The notes under the pieces were generated by a model. The model made no database searches. It was not told the origin of the DNA and saw only the letters and a list, made by a program, of their open reading frames with translations. This document shows positions 1 to 5,686 of a DNA stretch of 7,204 nucleotides, piece after piece (the first letter of the stretch is position 1; every line of letters begins with the position of its first letter). Made by a program: the position numbers and the translations under genes. Origin of the DNA: Planctomicrobium sp. (GTDB lineage: Bacteria > Planctomycetota > Planctomycetia > Planctomycetales > Planctomycetaceae). The stretch covers positions 1 through 7,204 of the forward strand of contig JAJDEL010000651.1 of assembly GCA_029259835.1 (NCBI GenBank), written 5' to 3'.

Positions 1-954
1 ACCGATTTAACTGGTGCTGATCCAACAAGACGGCTCACTGCAGTTGATCGTAGTGGTCTACGTCCACTATTAAACACGTTTGTTAGAGTTCCGAGAGTTG
101 GACAGGCGGAAGAAGCAGGACTCAATGGATTTCGCGGTACAGTTGGAATTCCGACAACAGCGGGAGATTTCGAAGCGAGCGCTTTTGTCCTTGAAGAACA
201 TAATCAAACCATCAAGATCGTCCCCACTTTTAATCAGTTCAACTTTGCAACTCAAACACTCATTGGTGGAGTGACGCTCCTTGATGATGGACAAATTGTT
301 GATGATGTCATGGTTATCTTCAGCGAAGAAATGACAACATCACTCACGACAAACTTCTACGGTCTGGAAGCGAACTGGGTGAATAATCCAGTCACGCCAA
401 ATGTAGGGTTGACCGTTAGACCGATTGCTGGCGTGCGATATCTGAATTTTAGAGAGCAACTCACGATTTCTGGATCTGATCAGCCCGATCCGATCAACAA
501 TCCTACTTTTTTTCTCAACCATCGAATCAACTCTCTTTCGCAAAATCACATCTTCGGACCACAAGTCGGCTTCCGAGCCGAAAGCCGGAGAAAGAACATG
601 TCGCTGGGAACCGATTTAAAATTCCTGTTCGGGTTCAACCAAATTTCAAATCAAGTTGAAACAGCGCAGCTCTTTGATGCCGCAGAATTGCCGCAATCCG
701 ATACGGACGACAAAACTCGCTTCGCTCCAATTGTCGATTTTTCGGTTTATGGAAAATATCACGCGACTGAGAACATCAGTTTTTTAGTGGCTTACCAACT
801 GATTGCCGGAAGTGGGTTTTCGCGAGCATATGATACAATCAACTACAATGCTCCCGCTGCGATCAACGACCCTCCTGAAATTACAACTCGCAACCAACTC
901 TCCACGTTCTATGCCCATGGGCTGACATTGGGAATGGAAATCATCTTGCCATAA
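1..954 (+). CDS. BBP7-like outer-membrane beta-barrel protein, 3' part (5' end outside window)
   Basis: The frame is open from base 1 to the TAA at 952-954, giving 317 residues with no N-terminus, so the true start lies upstream. A GTG at 271 is an internal valine and not a credible start, because the same reading frame and the same kind of sequence continue to its left. The protein is made of alternating polar and hydrophobic strands joined by loops rich in Asn, Asp, Pro and Gln. Strand-like segments include GFRGTVGIP, FEASAFVLEE, LTVRPIAGVRYLNF, IFGPQVGFRAES, FSVYGKYHATENISFLVAYQ and LTLGMEIILP at the C-terminus. This layout resembles the planctomycete BBP7 (putative beta-barrel porin 7, formerly DUF1551) family, whose members are expected in the outer membrane. 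Substrate or role is unknown. The family call rests on recalled pattern and not on a profile search; another outer-membrane barrel family is possible. Confidence 0.65.
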   Translation, partial: TDLTGADPTRRLTAVDRSGLRPLLNTFVRVPRVGQAEEAGLNGFRGTVGIPTTAGDFEASAFVLEEHNQTIKIVPTFNQFNFATQTLIGGVTLLDDGQIVDDVMVIFSEEMTTSLTTNFYGLEANWVNNPVTPNVGLTVRPIAGVRYLNFREQLTISGSDQPDPINNPTFFLNHRINSLSQNHIFGPQVGFRAESRRKNMSLGTDLKFLFGFNQISNQVETAQLFDAAELPQSDTDDKTRFAPIVDFSVYGKYHATENISFLVAYQLIAGSGFSRAYDTINYNAPAAINDPPEITTRNQLSTFYAHGLTLGMEIILP

Positions 955-998
955 TTTCTTTGTAAAATGGGCAACAGCTCGGCGATTTCCAAGCGACA

Positions 999-1007
999 TG
1001 CTATCAT
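999..1007 (+). promoter_or_regulatory. Possible extended -10 promoter element before the DUF455 gene
   Basis: The 92-bp gap between the barrel gene and the DUF455 gene contains TGC followed by TATCAT. This is an extended -10 (TGn) with a hexamer one base off TATAAT, about 40 bp before the ATG. No good -35 hexamer sits 16-18 bp upstream, which fits an extended -10 promoter but also fits chance. A second hexamer, TATAGT at 1033-1038, would start transcription almost at the ATG. No convincing terminator hairpin for the barrel gene is visible in the gap. Confidence 0.25.
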
Positions 1008-1021
1008 CGGAGAAACGTTAC

Positions 1022-1095
1022 CTCCCGATTTGTATAGTGATGTCTTATGGAAATCAGAGAGTTCGCAGAACTCATTCTTCTCTCTCCCGATTTGT
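1022..1095 (+). repeat. 12-bp direct repeat flanking the DUF455 start codon
   Basis: CTCCCGATTTGT occurs exactly at 1022-1033 and again at 1084-1095, 62 bp apart start to start (about six helical turns). The first copy is in the leader and the second is inside the first codons of the DUF455 gene. It could be a paired operator, or chance plus codon use. The second copy encodes ordinary residues within the conserved N-terminal part. Confidence 0.3.
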
Positions 1096-1841
1096 CTACC
1101 AAGATTGAATCCACACACTCTTCTTTTACGGATTGCAGTCCAGGTGAGGCTCTTCGAGTCTCCGAGCCAAAGCGTAGTTCAGAACTGAGCTTTGCGCCTC
1201 CGCGTGCCGCACCGAAAATGCCAGCACCAGGGGCGCTGAACGATTCCAGGAAACGCGCGGTCGCTCACCACATCCTTGCCAATCATGAGCTTCAGGCACT
1301 TGAAGTCATGGCCTGGACTTTGCTTGCGTTTCCGGACGCCCCAACAGAATTCCGGTTGGGAGTCGCCCAAATCATGGGAGACGAACAGCGGCACACTCGC
1401 ATGCACGCTGAACGTGCCGCAAAGCTTGGTATCCGTTTTGGAGAGCTGCCGGTCAATTGCTATATCTGGAAGAAAGCGATGGAGTTTGAAAATGTCCTCG
1501 ATTACATTGCCGGGTTACCACTCGTCTTTGAAGGACGCAACCTGGATCACACCGTAGAACTGGAAACAGCGTTCTTAAATGTTGATGATCAAAGAAGCGC
1601 ACGCATAATGCGCACCATTCATAACGATGAAATCGAGCACGTCCGCTTCGGACTCGAATGGCTGAGAAAATTGAAACCGGATGCGCTCAGCGACTGGGAA
1701 GCCTTCGAACAGCACCTACACTGGCCCTTGCGACCTGTCAAAGCACGCGGAGATGATTTTCAACGCGACGCACGTCGCGAGGCAGGGATGACAGACGATT
1801 TCATTGACCAAATCGAATCCGCCAAATACGAGCGAGAATAG
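1047..1841 (+). CDS. DUF455 family ferritin-like protein
   Basis: The product has 264 residues and the spacing of conserved acidic and histidine residues expected of a DUF455 ferritin-like four-helix bundle. Visible candidate metal ligands are E81 and E86 in HELQALE, E113 and H116 in EQRH with H120 following, E162 in FEGRN, and E195/E197 and H198 in DEIEH. Together these form repeated ExxH-type helices consistent with a di-iron or similar centre. There is no signal peptide, so a cytoplasmic enzyme is expected. The family is distantly related to di-iron proteins such as MiaE, but its reaction is not established to my knowledge. ATG 1047 is chosen because the N-terminal REFAELIL...SPDL segment belongs to the family; the next in-frame ATG (residue 58) would remove it. 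No Shine-Dalgarno sequence precedes the start. The ABC permease gene follows after 59 bp on the same strand, so co-transcription is possible. Confidence 0.85.
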   Translation: MEIREFAELILLSPDLSTKIESTHSSFTDCSPGEALRVSEPKRSSELSFAPPRAAPKMPAPGALNDSRKRAVAHHILANHELQALEVMAWTLLAFPDAPTEFRLGVAQIMGDEQRHTRMHAERAAKLGIRFGELPVNCYIWKKAMEFENVLDYIAGLPLVFEGRNLDHTVELETAFLNVDDQRSARIMRTIHNDEIEHVRFGLEWLRKLKPDALSDWEAFEQHLHWPLRPVKARGDDFQRDARREAGMTDDFIDQIESAKYERE

Positions 1842-1900
1842 TTAGCGTTTAATTTTTCCTTCATCAAATTCTCAAGATCAATTCTCGCCTGGAATCATTG

Positions 1901-3232
1901 ATGATTCGTTTCGCTCTTGGAAACCTGTTCAGCCGACCGCTAAGAACGGTGCTTTCTGTTCTGGGATTGGCGGTTGCAATTAGCGGGATGGTGGGTCTGT
2001 TTTCAATCGCTGGCGGAATCGACAAAGTCGTTTCCAATACATTCGAACAAATCCCTGGGCTACTGGTGCAACAGCAGGGCGCACCGATTCCACTCTTCTC
2101 AACATTGCCTGCGAACTGGCGAACGGAACTGGAAGCGATTCCCGGTGTCGGTGTCGTCGATCCGGAAGTATTTTGCCGCGTGAATCAACTCGACGGAAAG
2201 ATCATCATCAACCCGCCTAGATTTGCAATTGGCATGGACGTCAATGCACGACTCGAATTGAAACGCAGTCTCTACCGAGAAAATCTCGTCGATGGTCGCT
2301 TCTTTCTACCAGCCGATGTTGAAACCAATCACTGTCTGGTCAGTCGTGAAATCTCGACGAGTATCAGCAAAGGTGTCGGAGATGAGATCGACGTCAATGG
2401 TACGCATTTTGAGATCGTCGGGATTTACGAAACCGGGTCCATGATGCTCGATGTCAATATCCTGATGGATATCAGCACTTGCCGCCGCCTGGGAAGAATT
2501 GATATCAACACGGTCGGTTGTTTTTATGTTGAAACAGATGATTCCGTCGATAGCAAGACGCTTCAGAAAAGTATCGAAGATCATTTTCGAGGACGTGATT
2601 TACAAAGCTGGCAACCCAGGCCTCAGTTCAGCGGAACTGGAAACGCGATTGCGAATTTCGCGCGACGCTTGGATAAAACAATCAAAGCCCCTTCAATAAA
2701 CTCCCAACCAGGTGGCAACCAAGCTGATGAAGGTCGTTCGGACGAAGTCAGTTCTACGGTCAGTGCGCAATCGGATCGTTCGCCTATAGAAGTCCGCTCT
2801 GCTGACGACTGGGGGAAGCGGATTGCTGAGTTCAGTCAAGATCTCAATATCTTTCTGACTTTAATGACAGCAATCGGAGTTTCCATCGCGACATTGAGCA
2901 TCGTCAACACGATGCTGATGAGCGTGACCGAACGAACAACCGAATTTGGAATCCTGCGAGCCAATGGCTGGTCCCAATCGGAAATCATTCGGCTGATGAC
3001 ACTCGAAAGCAGCCTGATTGGGCTCTCCGGCGGACTCATCGGCGTAAGTGTCGGTTGGTTCGCGACCGTTCTTATCAACTGGGTTTGGCCGGGGCGTTTA
3101 CAGCTTCATGCTGGCTTCACTCTCCTTCTGTTCAGCTTAGTTTTCAGTATCGCTCTGGGACTTGTCGGAGGATTGTACCCTGCCTGGAGAGCATCTCGCT
3201 TGTCGCCAATGGAGTCGATTCGCCGTGGTTAA
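1901..3232 (+). CDS. ABC transporter permease, MacB/FtsX/LolC type
   Basis: The product has 443 residues and the classic four-helix topology of type VII ABC permeases. TM1 is at about 15-40, and a large extracytoplasmic domain spans about 41-310. TM2 is at about 313-340 (SIVNTMLMSVTERTTEFGILRA junction), TM3 at 369-394 and TM4 at 403-427. It ends with the family hallmark YPAWRASRLSPMESIRRG. The conserved cytoplasmic loop after TM2 (ERTTEFGILRANGWS) contacts the ATPase in this family. A hydrophilic Ser/Gln/Asp-rich linker lies at about 257-303. ATG 1901 is preferred over the adjacent TTG 1898 because TGGA at 1890-1893 is spaced better for it. The next gene is the matching ATPase. The substrate is not evident: lipoprotein or lipid extraction, peptide or macrolide export, and mechanotransmission are all known in the superfamily. 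No lipobox or adaptor gene is present here. Confidence 0.9.
   Translation: MIRFALGNLFSRPLRTVLSVLGLAVAISGMVGLFSIAGGIDKVVSNTFEQIPGLLVQQQGAPIPLFSTLPANWRTELEAIPGVGVVDPEVFCRVNQLDGKIIINPPRFAIGMDVNARLELKRSLYRENLVDGRFFLPADVETNHCLVSREISTSISKGVGDEIDVNGTHFEIVGIYETGSMMLDVNILMDISTCRRLGRIDINTVGCFYVETDDSVDSKTLQKSIEDHFRGRDLQSWQPRPQFSGTGNAIANFARRLDKTIKAPSINSQPGGNQADEGRSDEVSSTVSAQSDRSPIEVRSADDWGKRIAEFSQDLNIFLTLMTAIGVSIATLSIVNTMLMSVTERTTEFGILRANGWSQSEIIRLMTLESSLIGLSGGLIGVSVGWFATVLINWVWPGRLQLHAGFTLLLFSLVFSIALGLVGGLYPAWRASRLSPMESIRRG
3211..3214 (+). promoter_or_regulatory. Ribosome-binding site inside the permease gene supporting GTG 3225
   Basis: GGAG lies 10 bases before GTG 3225, within the last codons of the permease gene. 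It is the best Shine-Dalgarno-like sequence near the beginning of the ATPase homology. It supports a GTG start that overlaps the permease stop, rather than the far-upstream TTG at 3162. Confidence 0.45.
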
Positions 3233-3920
3233 GAGCGATGAAGTCAACAACCCATTGATCGAAGTCAAAGACCTCACTAAGTCTTATCGCAGAGCGAATT
3301 TCGAAACGCTCGTACTTCGCGGGATCAGTTGCGAAGTCTCCGAAGGTTCGTTTGCTTTTGTCGTCGGACCCTCCGGTAGCGGCAAAAGTACGTTGCTCTA
3401 TCTTCTCGGAGGCCTCGACAATCCGACATCCGGCAACATTTCCATCGCTGGTCAACAACTAACGGAAATGTCCGCCTCAGAACTCGATACGCTGCGGCGG
3501 ACAAAGATTGGTTTCATCTTCCAGAGTTTCAACCTCCTCCGCACAATGAACTGCATCGACAACGTACTCGCTCCGTTCATCCCGACCGGACAGGCAGCAG
3601 CCAAACGAGAAGAAGCCGAAGCCTTGCTGGCGCGAGTCGGTCTGGGAGACCGCATGCACCACCGGCCGAGCGAACTCTCCGGCGGCGAACAACAGCGCGT
3701 CGCAATTGCCCGCGCGATCCTTAAGAAACCGAAAGTCATACTCGCCGATGAACCAACAGGAGAACTCGACACGGAGACCGGTCGCCGCGTCTTCGAAATC
3801 CTACGAGACCTAAACAAAACCGAAGGCACTACCATCATCACCGTCACCCACGACGAACGCTATATCAACTCTAACGATAAGGTTTTGCGGATGCAGGATG
3901 GGCAGTTTTTGACGAAGTGA
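3225..3920 (+). CDS. ABC transporter ATP-binding protein, LolD/MacB-N type
   Basis: From GTG 3225 the product has 231 residues, the usual size for a LolD/FtsE-type ATPase. Every catalytic motif is intact: Walker A GPSGSGKST (48-56), Q-loop Gln100, signature LSGGEQQ (151-157), Walker B VILADE (171-176) with catalytic Glu176, D-loop GELD (179-182) and H-loop His209. The family-typical FQSFNLL and ADEPTGELD phrases place it in the MacB/LolD clade. It should power the permease encoded immediately upstream, probably as a dimer on two permease chains. The start overlaps the permease stop by 8 bp, which suggests translational coupling. A TTG at 3162 would add 21 residues unlike the family and overlap the permease by 71 bp, so it was rejected. 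A TTG at 3255 is possible but would cut into the segment just before the first beta strand. Confidence 0.93.
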   Translation: MVKSDEVNNPLIEVKDLTKSYRRANFETLVLRGISCEVSEGSFAFVVGPSGSGKSTLLYLLGGLDNPTSGNISIAGQQLTEMSASELDTLRRTKIGFIFQSFNLLRTMNCIDNVLAPFIPTGQAAAKREEAEALLARVGLGDRMHHRPSELSGGEQQRVAIARAILKKPKVILADEPTGELDTETGRRVFEILRDLNKTEGTTIITVTHDERYINSNDKVLRMQDGQFLTK

Positions 3921-3964
3921 CTTCTTCACTCTTCCAGATGCATTGTTATCGACCACAGCTAGCA
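3921..3964. other. Convergent intergenic gap without a clear terminator
   Basis: The ATPase and LRR genes end tail to tail with 44 bp between their stop codons. The only hairpin I find is a weak 5-bp stem, AGTGA-CTTCT-TCACT, at 3916-3930 overlapping the ATPase stop, with no T tract on either side. Transcripts from the two sides may overlap, or termination may be factor-dependent. Confidence 0.4.
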
Positions 3965-5467
3965 CTATTCCACCGGATCTATCGTCATACAGCCGCAACA
4001 CCAATTGTCTTCAATTCGGCACTCAGGGATGAATTTGTGGAGTTGAATCGCGACATCAATGTCAATCGGAGCACCGTAAAAGTGGAGGTTTTTCAGGTTC
4101 GACAATCGCCGCAGATGCATCAAACCGGAATTGGTAATGACTGTACTGTTCAAAGAAAGGATTTCGAGTGAATCTATTTTCCCGAGAGAGATCAATGCTT
4201 CGTCATTGATTGCCCAGCCGTCCAGGTAAATCGCATTCAGGTGAGGCAATCGTATCAATTCTTTGAGTGTGTCTACTCGAAATCGCAGTGGTTCCACTTG
4301 ATCTCCAAAAAATCCGCCTCCATAGTCATTGACCAGCATTCGACCATCCAGACCGAGACGCTCTAGTGAAGGGATTTGAGAAAGAATCTCCAATGTCCGA
4401 TCATTCACCATTCTACGCGGGAGTGTCAATTCCTTCAAATTTGCCATGCGCGTGAGGCAATTCAATCCACTCGGAGTGAGACGATTTCCTTTGTTGCTGG
4501 CTAATTCTATCTTCGTCAACTGAGGGCAATGACTCAGCGCCTCGAGGACTTGGTCGTCAACCACATATGGGTAAACGGTCCGAAGGGAAGGAGCCTTCGC
4601 GAGACTTCTGATGCCGATGCGGTCCACCGGGACATCAGGCTTCCATGGTGCATTGAGAGTGAGTTTTTCAAGGTTTGGTAACGCCGAGAGATGTTTCAAT
4701 TCGGATGTGTCACTCCAACCCCGAGTCAGTGTGACCTCCAGATGCCCGGTTTGACTGAGATGCCGGATGTGTTTTAGATCATCGTCTCGAATTTTCGAGT
4801 ACAAGTTACGCGGAAGTTTCTTTAACACTTTCAGTTGCTTCATAAATGGAAATGCTTCGTGAGGAATTCGTAGCCCTAAAATTTCTCGCAGTGGCATTTG
4901 TCTTAAAGACTTCACCGTCTCTTCATTGAGTGTGATATGGTGGTGGTCTCTCAGATAGAGAACATTGAGTTCTCTTAGTTTTATCAGGTGACTCAAGTTC
5001 GGTAATGCATCCGATGTGATGGCAGTTTGCATTAAATTGAGTTTTCTTAAACTCGGAACGCGCATCAACCATTTTGTGCAGGCATCTGTAAGACGGTAGT
5101 TGGAACTCAAGTCGAGAGTTTTAAGATTTCGAAGGCCGACCAAATGTTTCAGTCCGTCATCCGTGAAGTTGTCTCCTTTGTAGACCTGGATGGCGCGAAG
5201 ATTGAGGATTTCCAGATGCGGCAACTGACGTAGGATCGAGAGGTCATCATCTGTCAGTGGTAAGGATTTCAAATTGAGCCAGACAACCTGCCCGTACTCA
5301 TTCAACCTCCATTGTCCGCCGAGATCTTCAAGTACATTCAATGTACTCACCGACGTCGGAATCGTTTCCAGCGCACTGCTATGAGTTGTCTCAACAATCA
5401 AAAAAGCCCCGACGCAAAGAGGGATGGCGACGACGACTAAGGTCAAAAATCGGGAACGATTGTGCAT
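3965..5467 (-). CDS. Leucine-rich-repeat protein with N-terminal membrane segment
   Basis: The product has 500 residues. The N-terminus (MHNRSR, then a hydrophobic stretch at about 7-25) is a signal peptide or signal anchor, so the repeats probably lie outside the cytoplasm. LRR units begin near residue 62 (WLNLKSLPLTDDDLSIL) and follow the bacterial pattern (T/N)DxxLxxLxxLxxLxxLxLxxT. The clearest are at 71-94, 101-125, 126-149, 334-350, 418-441 and 444-464; the stretch 175-320 is more irregular. The tail holds four cysteines (483, 490, 491, 493). ATG at 5467 is the only reasonable start: an in-frame TGA lies 21 bases upstream with no start codon between. Proteins like this are common in planctomycetes and usually have no known partner; a protein-binding role is expected from the fold. 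No catalytic domain is visible. The gene is divergent from the FMN-binding gene and convergent with the ATPase gene. Confidence 0.88.
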   Translation of the reverse strand: MHNRSRFLTLVVVAIPLCVGAFLIVETTHSSALETIPTSVSTLNVLEDLGGQWRLNEYGQVVWLNLKSLPLTDDDLSILRQLPHLEILNLRAIQVYKGDNFTDDGLKHLVGLRNLKTLDLSSNYRLTDACTKWLMRVPSLRKLNLMQTAITSDALPNLSHLIKLRELNVLYLRDHHHITLNEETVKSLRQMPLREILGLRIPHEAFPFMKQLKVLKKLPRNLYSKIRDDDLKHIRHLSQTGHLEVTLTRGWSDTSELKHLSALPNLEKLTLNAPWKPDVPVDRIGIRSLAKAPSLRTVYPYVVDDQVLEALSHCPQLTKIELASNKGNRLTPSGLNCLTRMANLKELTLPRRMVNDRTLEILSQIPSLERLGLDGRMLVNDYGGGFFGDQVEPLRFRVDTLKELIRLPHLNAIYLDGWAINDEALISLGKIDSLEILSLNSTVITNSGLMHLRRLSNLKNLHFYGAPIDIDVAIQLHKFIPECRIEDNWCCGCMTIDPVE

Positions 5468-5535
5468 GCCATGATGGTACTCATAACATCAAATTGACGC
5501 GAACGAATTCCGCAATGAAGACGAGAAATAGATTA

Positions 5536-5544
5536 CCCCCCCCC
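5536..5544 (+). repeat. Homopolymer run of nine C
   Basis: Nine consecutive C bases (nine G on the other strand) sit in the divergent intergenic region, 68 bp before the LRR ATG and 142 bp before the FMN-binding ATG. Tracts of this length are prone to slipped-strand length change and also to sequencing error. It is the only long G/C homopolymer I notice in the window. Confidence 0.9.
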
Positions 5545-5675
5545 GGTCTGCACTCCCAAAATTCTCTCGCGTCGACTGTGAGAATGAATACGAATTGATT
5601 AAGCTCAGCTCGTCGATCTACAAAATTCCAGAGATTGCAATCACTATTCCAGATTCCTCACATCACTTGCCTAAA

Positions 5676-5680
5676 GAGAG
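5676..5680 (+). promoter_or_regulatory. Ribosome-binding site of the FMN-binding protein gene
   Basis: GAGAG lies 6 bases before ATG 5687. An in-frame TAA at 5672-5674 directly upstream leaves ATG 5687 as the first possible start, so site and stop codon agree. Confidence 0.5.
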
Positions 5681-5686
5681 CGTGAC

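Larger units (their letters stand above)
5468..5686. promoter_or_regulatory. Divergent intergenic region, presumed control region for both flanking genes
   Basis: These 219 bp separate the LRR gene (leftward) from the FMN-binding gene (rightward) and must hold at least one promoter for each unless they are read through. For the rightward gene, a weak sigma-70-like pair is TTGATT (5595-5600) and TACAAA (5619-5624) with 18 bp between; each hexamer matches consensus at four of six positions. For the leftward gene I see only a weak TATGAG-type -10 about 13 bp upstream of the ATG. A run of nine C lies in the middle. I found no protein-coding gene, riboswitch or strong inverted repeat. Confidence 0.4.

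Noticed and set aside
80..274. 64-residue plus-strand frame in the first 300 bases
   Set aside because: The barrel protein's own frame is open across the same bases and reads as barrel strands, so this is a shadow frame.
1597..1613. Inverted repeat GCGCA-7-TGCGC
   Set aside because: It has only a 5-bp stem, lies within the DUF455 coding sequence and has no T tract, so it is not supported as a terminator or operator.
3162..3224. TTG start for the ATPase 63 bases upstream of GTG 3225
   Set aside because: It would overlap the permease by 71 bp and add 21 residues not resembling the start of ABC ATPases.
3144..3458. 104-residue open frame on the minus strand across the permease-ATPase junction
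   Set aside because: It overlaps the conserved C-terminus of the permease and the Walker A region of the ATPase on the other strand and shows no domain or ribosome-binding site.
3452..3847. 131-residue open frame on the minus strand inside the ATPase gene
   Set aside because: It lies fully antisense to an intact ABC ATPase with all motifs. Its product is rich in Ser and Arg with no recognisable domain, as expected of a shadow frame.
5341..5598. 85-residue open frame on the plus strand covering the LRR start and the C tract
   Set aside because: It is mostly antisense to the LRR signal region. The rest reads through the nine-C tract and presumed promoters; composition and sequence suggest no protein family.
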